Source: Gluconobacter vitians (GTDB taxonomy: Bacteria > Pseudomonadota > Alphaproteobacteria > Acetobacterales > Acetobacteraceae). From it: DNA of 64,000 bases. The stretch covers positions 1-64,000 of the forward strand of contig NZ_JABCQG010000001.1 of the NCBI RefSeq assembly GCF_015244565.1. The letters are read 5' to 3'. Within the stretch, counting starts at the first letter, position 1; each line of letters starts with the position of its first letter. Under the pieces are notes generated by a model, which ran no database searches, was not told where the DNA came from, and was given only the letters and a program-made list of their open reading frames with translations. Position numbers and translations under genes: made by a program. Shown here in pieces: positions 1 to 9,216 of the stretch.

Positions 1-927
1 CGCTACGCCAAGATCGGCTTTCCAAATGGCGCTGTTCGCATTGGGATAGAGACAGGTATGCGCCTCGCCACCGGACTGCCAGACGTCTCCTGTCGCATAC
101 AGTTCGGCTGCATCATCCAGACATCCCGGTTGCCGTTTGGTTACTGGAATTGGTGATGTAGCAGATGGTGCTGACAGCGCATCCAGTCGCAAGGGAAAGC
201 CCGTTTTGTCCAGCAGCTTCACCGTGTCGTCCGGGCTTTGCAGGAGCCGGACGCCGCCAGCGAAAATGCCGGCGCTGGTCAGGCCGAAAGCTGGCTGGCT
301 GCTCTGATCAGATGCGTAAGATCCGTCCGCGCCAACCTGCGCGACAAGGAAGCCATAACTGTCCGTCAGCGTGAAGGCATCGCTACCCTGGCCTGACATG
401 AGACGGGCTGTCCCGGCACGGATTTCGCCCAGGGACGTGATCGTCTGGGCGACTGCGGCCCAGCCGGCGCGGGCGTAATACTGCCAGGCACCATTTGTGA
501 ACCAGGCGGCATCTCCGACGCTCCACTGGACATGCCCGGCCAGTGAAGTGCTTCCGGCATTGGAAACGAAGTAGAGATCCCCCTCGGTTCCAGTGCCGTC
601 TGCAAGGGCAGGCTTGTTTGCCGCAGCGTCCCAGTATCCCTTGAAGTTTCCGACCGAGACACCGCTCTGCGATGCCGTCAGAAGAACCTTGGCAGCCGAG
701 GCATCCGAAGCGACACCGGAGACAGCGTTCTGGGCTGAAGCGATGGTTGCCGCATAATCGCTGTCGATCTTGCTTGCCGTATCCGTCGCGTATTTCGCCG
801 CAAACAGTGACATGATCTGTTCTGCAGGAAGCTGAAACAGAAGGGGGATGCCGTTGACGTTTCGAACCAGCATGAGAACGTCACCGCCTTCAAGGGTGGT
901 GACTGGCTGCTTCGTGAGTTCTGTCAT
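1..927 (-). CDS. Putative phage tail fibre-like protein (3' end outside window)
   Basis: An open frame runs from an ATG at 927 leftward to the window edge, giving 309 residues without a stop. The start lies 9 bp downstream of the tail tube stop. The N-terminal half is Ala/Ser-rich. It is followed by a Gly/Trp-rich stretch (GTGTEGDLYFVSNAG, then SLAGHVQWSVGDAAWFTNGAW) of a kind common in phage fibre and receptor-binding proteins. Position after the tail tube would also suit a tail assembly gene, but the composition is fibre-like. The C-terminal domain, which would decide the function, is outside the window. Confidence 0.6.
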   Translation of the reverse strand, partial: MTELTKQPVTTLEGGDVLMLVRNVNGIPLLFQLPAEQIMSLFAAKYATDTASKIDSDYAATIASAQNAVSGVASDASAAKVLLTASQSGVSVGNFKGYWDAAANKPALADGTGTEGDLYFVSNAGSTSLAGHVQWSVGDAAWFTNGAWQYYARAGWAAVAQTITSLGEIRAGTARLMSGQGSDAFTLTDSYGFLVAQVGADGSYASDQSSQPAFGLTSAGIFAGGVRLLQSPDDTVKLLDKTGFPLRLDALSAPSATSPIPVTKRQPGCLDDAAELYATGDVWQSGGEAHTCLYPNANSAIWKADLGVA

Positions 928-936
928 GTCGGATCC

Positions 937-1941
937 TTACGGCGTGATGTTCTGACCGCCGACCGTCACGTCTGACTGTTTGAATGTCAGGCTTTTCGGG
1001 TCGACTGCGGCACGGACTATCCGGAACGTGCCACCGCCGGCCTGCGGGTTGGCCTCGATGTCGAAGGTGGCCACGATCGAGGTATTCTTGCTGCCGGCAT
1101 TGATGACCGGATTGCGCAGCGTCGCATTCAGGAAGGTCAGGACATAGCTGTTACCGTTCGAATCTTTCACCGTAATGGCAACCGGTCCCTGCGCACGTGC
1201 GGCCCAGAGTTCATACAGATCCCAGGTCTTGAAGAAGACCTGCATGGACCCGGAGGCCAGAAGCTGACCCGGGCGGATGCCACAGGCATCAGCATGTCCC
1301 ATACCGTAATCAGACCCGGCCCCGTCGCGGTCAAGCGTAATCTGGACCTGCCTGACGCAGCCATCCGGTGCCTGGCCATTCACCGTCATGCCGACGAAGT
1401 TGTCGACCGTATCAAATACCAGGCCCGTGGGAGCATCGGTATAGGTCGTGGCCGGATCAGTATCGAGCAGATCCTCTTCTTTGCAGGAGAAGTCGAAGGC
1501 AACCGATGCAAAGCTGCCCTGGGCAAAGGTCAGCTGCGCCCGTGTGCAGTAGCTTCCCGGGCGGACCACCCACTTGGAATTCATCTTCTCGATGATGGTC
1601 CAGGTCTTGACCAGTGCGCTGTTCTGGACCGCATCGCCGTTCCAGTCTGCACCAAGGACTGCCGCGAACATGTCATCATAGGTGCCAAAGGACAGGGCAC
1701 CGGAGAGCGTACCTGCGACCGCCGTCTGCGTCAGGACAGCCTGTGATGCTTCGATAGCCGCGTTGATCTCATCCGGACGCTGGGTTGTATCCGTCGGCTT
1801 GAAGTTCTCGCCCGTAAAACGGGTGTGCTGGTAGTTTCCCGTAGCCTGGACGCCATAGGTCGGCTCCAGGGCATAGGAAATCGCTGTATCGTTCGCCTGT
1901 GCGGCGGCCTGATAGCCTGCCGTAGCCCCTGTGAAAGGCAT
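937..1941 (-). CDS. Phage tail tube (major tail) protein
   Basis: This 334-residue protein should form the inner tube of the tail. The N-terminus (QANDTAISYALEPTYGVQ), the central beta-rich region and the C-terminal segment about fixed asymmetry of residues (FDIEANPQAGGGTFRIVRA) resemble the tail tube proteins of alphaproteobacterial siphoviruses. It sits between the tail-completion gene and the fibre-like gene, the expected slot. The start is preceded by GGGGTGAG, a good ribosome binding site, and by a hairpin with seven T residues that may set its expression apart from the upstream genes. Confidence 0.8.
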   Translation of the reverse strand: MPFTGATAGYQAAAQANDTAISYALEPTYGVQATGNYQHTRFTGENFKPTDTTQRPDEINAAIEASQAVLTQTAVAGTLSGALSFGTYDDMFAAVLGADWNGDAVQNSALVKTWTIIEKMNSKWVVRPGSYCTRAQLTFAQGSFASVAFDFSCKEEDLLDTDPATTYTDAPTGLVFDTVDNFVGMTVNGQAPDGCVRQVQITLDRDGAGSDYGMGHADACGIRPGQLLASGSMQVFFKTWDLYELWAARAQGPVAITVKDSNGNSYVLTFLNATLRNPVINAGSKNTSIVATFDIEANPQAGGGTFRIVRAAVDPKSLTFKQSDVTVGGQNITP

Positions 1942-1953
1942 TTCTCACCCCAT

Positions 1954-1978
1954 AAAAAAAGGCCACCCAAAGGCGGCC
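1954..1978 (-). terminator. Hairpin plus T7 upstream of the tail tube gene
   Basis: On the minus strand GGCCGCC, loop TTTG and GGTGGCC form a 7-bp stem with one G-T pair, followed at once by seven T. It lies between the stop of the tail-completion gene (2001) and the tail tube start (1941). Its design matches an intrinsic terminator and is nearly identical to the element before the capsid gene. It could terminate partially or stabilise a processed mRNA end. Confidence 0.65.
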
Positions 1979-2000
1979 ATGTCAGGAAATTCAGGAAGGA

Positions 2001-2423
2001 TCAGGACGCCGGCAGGACGATGTCCTGGTAGCGGTAGTCCACCATCAGGGAGAAGCGGACCCAGTTGCCGGTCTGGTCGGCATCAGGCGGGTCGAAGCCC
2101 TGTTCGTCATAGAAAAGGCCGGCCGGCAGCGGCGCGACGGGGGCCCGAAATGCGACGGACAGAGCCTTGCGCTGCGTGATGGCATCGATCGCGCCCGTCC
2201 CGCGCCGCACCATCAGGTGCAGCCAGATCTGGCCGGTTTCTTCATCGACGATCTCGCCCACGCCAAGGCGTCCGGAGGAGGCGCTGGCAACCTCGAAGTT
2301 GACCCATGAGCCTGTGGTCTGATCGAGGTCCTGGGCAAGCGCATCCTTGACGTTCAGGCCAAGTGCTGTGGCGGCTGCCGTGGCACGATCAAAAGCATCC
2401 TGCCAGACGACGGGAGAGGTCAT
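2001..2423 (-). CDS. Phage tail-completion/terminator-like protein
   Basis: A 140-residue protein, MTSPVVWQDAF..., in the position of the tail terminator or tail completion gene of HK97-like phages, directly before the tail tube. The ATG at 2423 overlaps the stop of the preceding gene as ATGA, so translational coupling decides this start over an in-frame codon at 2456. The C-terminal part (GNWVRFSLMVDYRYQDIVLP) has the strand pattern seen in these small neck-tail joining proteins. Assignment depends mainly on gene order. Confidence 0.6.
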   Translation of the reverse strand: MTSPVVWQDAFDRATAAATALGLNVKDALAQDLDQTTGSWVNFEVASASSGRLGVGEIVDEETGQIWLHLMVRRGTGAIDAITQRKALSVAFRAPVAPLPAGLFYDEQGFDPPDADQTGNWVRFSLMVDYRYQDIVLPAS

Positions 2424-2746
2424 GTTCCACCTGCTGCAATGAGTTTCCAGCCGCAAAGCTCGCTGCCGTCATAGACGGGTGCGGCATCTGTCAGCGCGTA
2501 TTGACGGCCCCCATCCGTCAGGATGTCCGCGTTGGCGGGTTGTCCGTATGCAGCGGCTGCCAGTTCATCGTTCAGGGTTTCCGCCACGAAAGGCATGACG
2601 GATACGCCTGATTCCAGTGCCGCCGTCGCAGGCGGCGCGGCATAGGCCATCAGCATGACCGGTTTGGTCCCGCTTGGCCGCGACAGTGTCATCAGCCGGC
2701 CTTTCTTGCGGATCTGCCGGCGACGGCGGTCTGTTCTGTAACCCAT
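2420..2746 (-). CDS. Putative phage neck/head-closure protein
   Basis: A 108-residue protein with a very basic N-terminus (RTDRRRRQIRKKGR). It lies between the gp6-like connector and the tail-completion gene, where HK97-like phages encode head-closure or head-tail adaptor proteins. It overlaps the upstream gene by one base (TGATG) and the downstream gene by four (ATGA), so the three are translationally coupled. I recognise no diagnostic motif, and the function is inferred from position. Confidence 0.45.
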   Translation of the reverse strand: MGYRTDRRRRQIRKKGRLMTLSRPSGTKPVMLMAYAAPPATAALESGVSVMPFVAETLNDELAAAAYGQPANADILTDGGRQYALTDAAPVYDGSELCGWKLIAAGGT

Positions 2747-3402
2747 CAGGAAAACCCTGCCGACAAATAGCGAGACAGGAACGCTGCCGCGTTACCGGGG
2801 AGGCCGCCTGTGGTGGCGTCGGGCAACGACCAGGACGTGGAGCCCACGCCTTGTTCGCTTTCCGATTTCAGAAGCGGATCACGATCCTGCGCTGCGTAAA
2901 ATGACCGTGCCGTCAGGAGGACAGCCTGTCGAATATCGGCAGGCAATGTGACAGGAAGCGGTTTTTCATCTGCGTCGGTCATTCCAGGGATGACCCATCC
3001 AGCACGATAAGACACGAGGTAACGCCCTGGTCCCCATAAGGAACCATCACCGTTCTCCGGATATAAGATTCCACTTGAGGACGAAAAGTCCCATCCGTCC
3101 GGAGGAGTCACAAGGGGCTGTCCATGTCTGACCACACTGGTGATCGAGAGAACAGGACGGACATCCAGAACAAATGAGGCCATTTGATCGCCCGGTCTTA
3201 TGCGGATCAGATCTGTATAGTCAGCGGCCGTGATCTGTCGCCCGATATAGCTTTCAACAGCAGCAGATGCCGACAACAACATATCTATCAGGGCTTTGTC
3301 CTGGGATGTGTCACTGTCTGCAATCGACAACGCTGCCTTGAAATCAGGCAAAGCCACGAAGGGCAGCGGATCCGCTACCCCATTGGCCTGGAGTGTCGTC
3401 AT
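2746..3402 (-). CDS. Phage head-tail connector protein (gp6-like)
   Basis: A 218-residue protein whose N-terminal half shows the helical gp6-type signature: a short region ending in LPDFKAALSIADSDTSQDKALIDMLLSA, then AVESYIGRQI and a strand segment with VRPVLSITSVV. Proteins of this family form the adaptor ring under the portal. It follows the capsid gene and is coupled to the next gene by a one-base overlap. The C-terminal part (ADIRQAVLLTARSFYAAQDRDPL) is the other conserved family segment. Confidence 0.75.
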   Translation of the reverse strand: MTTLQANGVADPLPFVALPDFKAALSIADSDTSQDKALIDMLLSASAAVESYIGRQITAADYTDLIRIRPGDQMASFVLDVRPVLSITSVVRHGQPLVTPPDGWDFSSSSGILYPENGDGSLWGPGRYLVSYRAGWVIPGMTDADEKPLPVTLPADIRQAVLLTARSFYAAQDRDPLLKSESEQGVGSTSWSLPDATTGGLPGNAAAFLSRYLSAGFS

Positions 3403-3422
3403 GATCGTCTCCAGTCCTTGGA

Positions 3423-4643
3423 TCAGCCGCCAGCCGGCGCCGCCGTCAGATCGGCAAAGCTGCCATTGATCAGGGCTTCCGGACGGTAGACCGCCAGCAT
3501 GGCCCGCTCTTCAGCAAGGATCGTGACCATGTTCTTGACGAAGTTGTCCCGGTCTTCCGTGGAGATGGAGACCGTTGCGTCTTCGCGGTCGAAGATCTGC
3601 GCTGCCAGGCGGAACGCACCCGTCATGAACTTGCCCTGACCCATGGCAAGGCTTTCTGCCACCGGAAGCCCCCAGAGGACCGGACCGGTCAGTCCCAGCG
3701 GATTGGCGAAGACATAGCGCTGCTGCGCATCCTTCGTCAGCGTGATGCTGGCCCAGTCCGTCGGGTTGAGGATGTGTCCCGTTGCCGGGTATTCAGCGAG
3801 CGTCGTCTGGAGCATGGCCAGACGCAGACGGTCGATCATGGTCTCATTCTTGACCAGGACGCCGGCCGGCTGGGCATAAGGCACGGAAGAGGCCATCAGC
3901 CCCTTGATGCTGACACCGGTGCCGTCGCCGTTCAGGAGCGCATCATCTTCCTTGAAGGCCAGGCCATAACGCAGGCGGCCGTCGATGTAGCTCTGAAGCA
4001 TCGGGGCATCTGCCAGGATCTGCTTTGAGGCCATGACGAAATGCGCGATCGTCCGAACCGGCAGCGTTTCCAGAGCGAACTGGATGTCAGACTGCGGCTT
4101 GGGATTGGCTGGGTTTTCCGCCACGAAATCCGCATTGTTCGTGAAGCCGGTTTCCTTCACATAATCGATGGATCCGGATCCCGTGTTGCCAGGCATCAGC
4201 AGGTCGCGGATGACCAGCGAGCGGATCGGCTGCTGGATGATCTGCGGCTGACGATCCGCCACGACGAGGCCGGTCGTGCCGGAAACACCGGTCGAGCTGG
4301 CAGACGTGATGTTCTTCACCTCGATCTGGACGGTTCCCTTCCAGTTGGAACCCCGCTCCATAGCGGCCTTGACTTCGTCAGACTGGACGAAACGCTGCCC
4401 GATCGAGAGGCTGGGCTGGCTCTCGTGACCACGGCCACGAGCAGCTTTCTGCTCCATCTCTGTCACACGCGCCGCCAGAGCATTCATTTCGGTCAGGGCC
4501 TTGTCCGCACTGGCCTTGGTCTCACGCGAGACATCGCCAAGATTTTTCAGCTCTGTCCGGGCCGTCTCGGCAAACGTCTTGACCTGGTCCGTCGCCGCCG
4601 TGAGATCCGCAACAGCCTGTTTGTATTCGTTTTCGGTGGGCAT
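3423..4643 (-). CDS. Phage major capsid protein, HK97 family
   Basis: A 406-residue protein with an N-terminal coiled-coil scaffolding region (residues 1 to about 75, rich in A, K, E), a linker, then the HK97-fold region with TGSGSIDYVKETGF, AHFVMASKQILADAP and NPTDWASITL. The prohead protease encoded upstream would remove the coiled-coil segment during maturation. The ATG at 4643 is chosen because the upstream in-frame codon at 4685 lies inside a terminator-like hairpin. The gene has its own hairpin-T7 element just before it, as does the tail tube gene. Confidence 0.9.
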   Translation of the reverse strand: MPTENEYKQAVADLTAATDQVKTFAETARTELKNLGDVSRETKASADKALTEMNALAARVTEMEQKAARGRGHESQPSLSIGQRFVQSDEVKAAMERGSNWKGTVQIEVKNITSASSTGVSGTTGLVVADRQPQIIQQPIRSLVIRDLLMPGNTGSGSIDYVKETGFTNNADFVAENPANPKPQSDIQFALETLPVRTIAHFVMASKQILADAPMLQSYIDGRLRYGLAFKEDDALLNGDGTGVSIKGLMASSVPYAQPAGVLVKNETMIDRLRLAMLQTTLAEYPATGHILNPTDWASITLTKDAQQRYVFANPLGLTGPVLWGLPVAESLAMGQGKFMTGAFRLAAQIFDREDATVSISTEDRDNFVKNMVTILAEERAMLAVYRPEALINGSFADLTAAPAGG

Positions 4644-4656
4644 CCGTTTTTCCCAT

Positions 4657-4680
4657 AAAAAAAGGCACCAGAAGGCGCCT
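4657..4680 (-). terminator. Hairpin plus T7 upstream of the capsid gene
   Basis: Minus-strand AGGCGCC, loop TTCT and GGTGCCT form a 7-bp stem with one G-T pair, ending in seven T. It separates the protease gene (ends 4710) from the capsid start at 4643. Stem length, loop size, T-run and the following ATGGG are shared with the element at 1954-1978. It may act as a partial terminator or as a stabilising 5' hairpin for capsid mRNA. Confidence 0.65.
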
Positions 4681-4709
4681 TGCATTGCAGTGTGGTCAGT
4701 CGAGCCGGC

Positions 4710-5528
4710 TCAGAGGCCGGAGGCTCCGGTCAGATCCGGAAGCGTGAAGCCGGCCAGGGATGGAGATGACGTCCCCAGTCCCGAAAGCGTGTCCAGCACC
4801 CGACGGAAGTCATCCGAGAACGGGGCTTTCTTCGTCAGTGCCAGCGGAGCACCCGTCAGGGCCAAATGCGCTGCCTGAAGATGCTCAAGCATGGCGTCGC
4901 ATTCTTCCTGCGTCGGCGGATGGCCGCCTTTCAGCGCCGCCTGGTGCAGGGCGATGGCAGACGCGATCGCATCGGTGGCCTTTTCAGGCGTCAGGGCGGT
5001 TTTCAGCCCCAAAGCTCCGAGGCGGCGTTTCATGTCCGTGACACGCGAGGCAGCGTTGGAAGGATCATCCACCAGGCTGACCTCATGGAGGTTCACCCGG
5101 TTGATCTGACGCTGCGCCCCGCTGCCCTGGACAGCCTTTACAGCGCCGCCTGTCGGGACATTGAAACCGATTGACAGACCGCCGAGCGCGCCGTCCTTAA
5201 CTAGGCCATACAGCCGCTTGCCATAATCGGTATCCATGCCGGACAGCCGCCCTTTCAGGTGCAGCCCCTTGCTGTCTTCCGAGGCATCGGTCCACACGCC
5301 GGCAGGAAGACCGTCTCCACCGTAAAACCCGTGCATGACGTGCATTGCGATGTTTCGGCCCTGTGCCTTGCGCTCGGCCAGCGTGTCCGCAAACGCTCCA
5401 GGCATGACGATATCGCCATGTGAGTCCACGTTCCCGAAGACGCTACCGTACCCCTCGAAGGTTCCAGGCGCTCCGTTATCGGCGAATTTCACCTCAAAAG
5501 GGGCAGCGAGGAAATCACCGTCAAACAT
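4710..5528 (-). CDS. Prohead protease, HK97 family
   Basis: A 272-residue serine protease-type protein that should cleave the capsid scaffold domain. The N-terminal region (FEGYGSVFGNVDSHGDIVMPGAF) is the family signature, followed by HVMHGFYGG with the likely catalytic His and GLSIGFNVPTGG with the likely catalytic Ser. The ATG at 5528 has AGGAG eight bases upstream and overlaps the portal stop by eight bases. An ATG-like start at 5579 would overlap the portal gene by 59 bases and is less likely. The C-terminal 100 residues are an Ala/Leu-rich extension. Confidence 0.85.
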   Translation of the reverse strand: MFDGDFLAAPFEVKFADNGAPGTFEGYGSVFGNVDSHGDIVMPGAFADTLAERKAQGRNIAMHVMHGFYGGDGLPAGVWTDASEDSKGLHLKGRLSGMDTDYGKRLYGLVKDGALGGLSIGFNVPTGGAVKAVQGSGAQRQINRVNLHEVSLVDDPSNAASRVTDMKRRLGALGLKTALTPEKATDAIASAIALHQAALKGGHPPTQEECDAMLEHLQAAHLALTGAPLALTKKAPFSDDFRRVLDTLSGLGTSSPSLAGFTLPDLTGASGL

Positions 5529-6843
5529 CTGGATCTCCTGTTGTGCCGGACGAAGCCGGATCTGGTGAAGGCTGACCACCCGGAACGGGCTTCAGCGTAG
5601 GCTGCACAGCTGACTTTCCGACATCCGACAGCGGGATCATCTGCGCCTGGACAGTCAGCATGTCGCCGCCCTGCATCGGTGCCATTTCTTCCTTCTCCCG
5701 GACTTCATTAGCTGTGAACCAGCCATTCTGCCGACCCGCGATATAGAAGGCTGTTCGCGCCGCCGTATCGGCTCGCAGCAGGGCGTCGACATTGTGCTTG
5801 GCGAAATAGCTCAGACGATCCACAGGGCTGAGCAGGCAGCGTGAAATGGCCTGTTCGATCCGAACCAGCCAGGGCATCAGTCCGTATTGCAGGAACCAGA
5901 GGTTCATCTGTTCCAGCCCGGTGCCCCAGGCGGTGGATTTCTCCATGCTGCCGATCATGACGGGCTGAACACCGAACCACCGGCAGATGGTCTGCACATT
6001 GAAAGCGCGGCTCTGGAGCAGCTGCGCTGCCTCCGGGTTCAGACCGATGCTTTCAACTGACCATCCGCCTTCAAGAAGCGGCGTTTTCCCCGCATTGATC
6101 GCACCCGCGTAGTCCTGAAGGGAGGCTTTCGCCAGCTTGCGCTGATCATCCGTCAGGTAGGTCGGAGCCTTGATGTAATTCTGGGTCTGAAGACCATGCC
6201 GGAAGGTCTTTCCGGCCGTTTCTTCCGCTGCCATGGCTGTGCCGAGACTCTGCCGGCCGACCGTAATGGGCGAAAGCCCCATCAGGCCGTCGAATGAGAC
6301 ACCCTTGATATGGAAAATCTCGTCTTCGGACAGTGTCAGGATCTGCTGCTGCCAAGCGTAGGTGTAAATCAGAGCGCCCGTGTTCGGATCCCGCCGCACT
6401 GTCATGCGATCGGGCCGCAGTGGATTGAGGGCAATCACTGATCCATCCGGACGTCTCACAACCTGGGCAAAAGCATTCCCCCAGGCCAGTAGGCAGGCGA
6501 CCATACAGCCCCAGAACTCGACCCCTGTCATGTCCGCGTTCGGCTTGTCATACAGGATCGAAAACAGGGGATGTGAGCGCGCGACGTTGGACGTGTTCTC
6601 TGTCTCCCGCTGGTAGAGCTTCAACGGTAGCGAGGCGATGGTCTCCGACAGAAGCCGGATGCAGGCCCAGACCGTGTCCAGCTGGATGGCCGTGTCGACC
6701 GTGACCAGTTGTCCGGAATGCGTCGGGCCACCTGCCATGAATGCCCCGAGACGCAGATCCGTCAGGCTGACCCCCGTGATGGACACGGCCATCGCATTGG
6801 CTGCCTTGAATAGCAGTCCAGTGAGGGCTTTTGGCATTTTCAT
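5521..6843 (-). CDS. Phage portal protein, HK97 family
   Basis: A 440-residue portal that forms the DNA entry ring of the capsid. Typical segments are DTVWACIRLLSETIASLPLKLY near residue 55, NPLRPDRMTVRRDPNTGALIYTY, EIFHIKGVSFDGLMGLSPI and, near residue 290, RWFGVQPVMIGSMEKSTAWGTGLEQ. The start overlaps the terminase stop as ATGA. The C-terminus (FTANEVREKEEMAPMQGGDML) is the conserved end of this family. Gene order terminase-portal-protease-capsid is canonical. Confidence 0.92.
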   Translation of the reverse strand: MKMPKALTGLLFKAANAMAVSITGVSLTDLRLGAFMAGGPTHSGQLVTVDTAIQLDTVWACIRLLSETIASLPLKLYQRETENTSNVARSHPLFSILYDKPNADMTGVEFWGCMVACLLAWGNAFAQVVRRPDGSVIALNPLRPDRMTVRRDPNTGALIYTYAWQQQILTLSEDEIFHIKGVSFDGLMGLSPITVGRQSLGTAMAAEETAGKTFRHGLQTQNYIKAPTYLTDDQRKLAKASLQDYAGAINAGKTPLLEGGWSVESIGLNPEAAQLLQSRAFNVQTICRWFGVQPVMIGSMEKSTAWGTGLEQMNLWFLQYGLMPWLVRIEQAISRCLLSPVDRLSYFAKHNVDALLRADTAARTAFYIAGRQNGWFTANEVREKEEMAPMQGGDMLTVQAQMIPLSDVGKSAVQPTLKPVPGGQPSPDPASSGTTGDPDV

Positions 6844-8639
6844 GCGCTAATCATTCCCCCTTTCAGGAAGTCATCGACACGCCCGCTCTTTGGCGGGCTT
6901 GGGTTTTTGGACATGCAGGCCACGGCATCGAACAGCGCCATCAGGGGATCGATCTTCTTTCCGCCTGCCAGCTGCTTGGTGATCTCGATGTTGTTGCCTT
7001 TGGCCTGGGCTTTCGCATTGCCAACGGCCCAGGCCATGATCGGCCGGCCGCCATGGTGGAAAGACCCGTCCGCCAGCTTGCGCTCGAGGGTCTTGATCGG
7101 TCCGGTGAGCTTCCAGCCCTGGCTGACGCCGACGATCTGGCTTTCCTCAATCCCCTGCCGGCGCAGCTCGAAGACAATTTCCGCTACACCGGCCGGATCG
7201 AGGCCGATCAGGGCCAGCTTGCCCGACCGATTGAGATCCGCGGCGATTTCGCCCAGCTCGATGATGTCGTCCTGCATGACCTCGACCAGCACGAGATCCT
7301 GCTGTTTCTCGAAATCGAGATAGCGGGGCGCTTCCTCCTTTCGGGTCTTCAGGACGTCGCGGAATACCCAGCTGCGCTGCCAGTGCAGCCAGTCATCCGT
7401 TTCAGTATCGCAGCCCAGAACGGCCATGGACAGAAAGTCGTCCAGGCCACCGCCATCGATGCCGACGACCAGGACACTGGAGCTGCTGACCACGTCTTCC
7501 AGAGTGAGATTGGGGTCTCCTCGCTGCTCCCAGTATTTCGCGCCTGCCCAGGCCTTCTCTCGCAGGGAGAGCCCGACCTGGACGTTGAGGTGCTTGGCCA
7601 TCCAGACGCGGAGCGGGCCTTCGCCAGCTTCCTTCTGCTGGTCATACTGGCTGATCAGGAACTCGGTCCCGACCGATAGGCCAAGGTTCGGGTTGGTGAC
7701 GTACCAGTAGTCCGGATCCTTGTGTTTCTCGGCCTCGATCAGCGCGGCCGGAAACTCATAGATGACCGGGAAGAACTTCTTGTTCTGGATTTTCCCGTCC
7801 CGGACGGAGCGGGCATATTCCAGCTTCGATTTGAAAACGCCGGCCGGTTCTTCTTCGGACTGGGTGGTCAGATAGATCACGAAACCTTCAGGGCGCGACG
7901 AAATGCCGCCCATGGCTTCCATGAGCATGTTCTCGCCTGTCGGCTTCTTGCCAAACTCCCAGAGCTCATCGACGAGAATGCCGGTCGCCTTCTTGCCGAC
8001 CACCGACTGGCCGTCAGCGGCCACGACTTTGAGCGTCGCTCCGGTCTGCCTGTGGGTGATGATGCGGTTGTACTGCTGGACGTGGAAGATCGCGTCCAGA
8101 TCCGGGTCATTCAGGACCATGTCCCGCGCTGGTTTGAAGGCGTTGTCGGCCGCTTCCTTGGTCGGTGCCAGGATCAGAAATTCAGCCGATCGACGCCAGT
8201 TCAGCACCAGCTGGGTCAGCATGACGCCGGCTGCGATGGTCGATTTGGTGTTCTTCTTGCTGACCAGCAGGAAAAACTCGTTGATGTGCCGGACGCCGGT
8301 GTCCGGATCGTAGGACCCGAAGAAAGAGGCCGCAAAGTCCTTCAGCCAGGGCCGGCAGGACTCACCGATTGTCGGCTCGCCCATCACGTCAACGAGCTTC
8401 AGGGCATTGAAGACATCCATGCCCTGCTTGGCTGCCTCAGGAAAAAGCGGCGGGCAGGGGATCAGGCTTTCACCGGCAACAATTCGCTTTTCCCAGGACG
8501 GGCAGGCTGTCGACCAAGTGAGCGTGGCAACGGCAGCGCCAATGGCAGCGGCCTGCTTGACTGCTTTTCTGACCCCGGTCCGTTTTAGCGTAGTTTTTCG
8601 TGCCCGTGAGCTCGCTTTAACCGTCCCGTCGCTTACCAT
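6840..8639 (-). CDS. Terminase large subunit
   Basis: A 599-residue DNA-packaging motor. The ATPase half has a degenerate Walker A (SKKNTKST, near residue 155), an adenine-motif region LILAPTKEAADNAF and a Walker B-like VDELWEFGKK. The nuclease half has VVGIDGGGLDDFLSMAVLG, supplying an acidic metal ligand, and IGLDPAGVAEIVFEL. Its ATG overlaps the small-subunit gene by 23 bases. A Lys/Arg-rich N-terminal extension of about 40 residues is longer than usual, so the true start could be internal. Confidence 0.9.
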   Translation of the reverse strand: MVSDGTVKASSRARKTTLKRTGVRKAVKQAAAIGAAVATLTWSTACPSWEKRIVAGESLIPCPPLFPEAAKQGMDVFNALKLVDVMGEPTIGESCRPWLKDFAASFFGSYDPDTGVRHINEFFLLVSKKNTKSTIAAGVMLTQLVLNWRRSAEFLILAPTKEAADNAFKPARDMVLNDPDLDAIFHVQQYNRIITHRQTGATLKVVAADGQSVVGKKATGILVDELWEFGKKPTGENMLMEAMGGISSRPEGFVIYLTTQSEEEPAGVFKSKLEYARSVRDGKIQNKKFFPVIYEFPAALIEAEKHKDPDYWYVTNPNLGLSVGTEFLISQYDQQKEAGEGPLRVWMAKHLNVQVGLSLREKAWAGAKYWEQRGDPNLTLEDVVSSSSVLVVGIDGGGLDDFLSMAVLGCDTETDDWLHWQRSWVFRDVLKTRKEEAPRYLDFEKQQDLVLVEVMQDDIIELGEIAADLNRSGKLALIGLDPAGVAEIVFELRRQGIEESQIVGVSQGWKLTGPIKTLERKLADGSFHHGGRPIMAWAVGNAKAQAKGNNIEITKQLAGGKKIDPLMALFDAVACMSKNPSPPKSGRVDDFLKGGMISA

Positions 8640-9216
8640 TGTTCACCACCAGCTTGGGTTGATGCATGGGGGCGAAACGGCCGGAGGATGCCGTTTCTGC
8701 CGCATCCTTCATCTGCTCTTTCTTGCCTTTTTTGCTGGCACCTTTGCCGCCCAGGAGTGCGACGGTCTGCGCGATCGTCTTGAGTGAATTGGCCCGGATT
8801 GGATGGCTGATGGCTTTCTGCATTGCCTCACGCCGGCGCGGGTTTTCATCGTCCATCGTCTCGATTTCTATGGCTTCGGAGAGCTCACCATGGTGCGCTG
8901 TGATCTGCTCCAGTTCGTCGGTCATCCGTTCTGCCAGGCAGAGCAGACGTCCCTCGATGTCATCCGGAATGGCTTCCGCGACGATCGGGGAGGGGCGTTT
9001 TTGCGCAGGCTTCCCGGAGTGCGCACCGGTGCGCACTCTTGGAGCGCGAGTACGCACCTTTTGCGCACCTGTTTTCTCCCATCCTTCGGACGCGATGCGC
9101 TTGCGCAGGGTGCTTTCGGCAATCCCGAACTGCTTGGCAATCTGGCGGTTTGACAGCGTTCCAGCGCAGTACGCGCTGGCAATCTCCTCCCAGTTTGCGG
9201 GCGGTTTCTTCGACAT
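8617..9216 (-). CDS. Terminase small subunit
   Basis: A 199-residue protein with an N-terminal helix-turn-helix (CAGTLSNRQIAKQFGIAESTLRKRIASEGW, residues 14-43). This is the DNA-recognition module of small terminases that bind near the packaging site. A charged linker with Lys/Arg runs follows, then a helical oligomerisation region. The ATG at 9216 has AGGACGG at a good distance, while the codon at 9252 has no clear site. It lies directly before the large subunit, with a short overlap. Confidence 0.8.
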   Translation of the reverse strand: MSKKPPANWEEIASAYCAGTLSNRQIAKQFGIAESTLRKRIASEGWEKTGAQKVRTRAPRVRTGAHSGKPAQKRPSPIVAEAIPDDIEGRLLCLAERMTDELEQITAHHGELSEAIEIETMDDENPRRREAMQKAISHPIRANSLKTIAQTVALLGGKGASKKGKKEQMKDAAETASSGRFAPMHQPKLVVNNGKRRDG

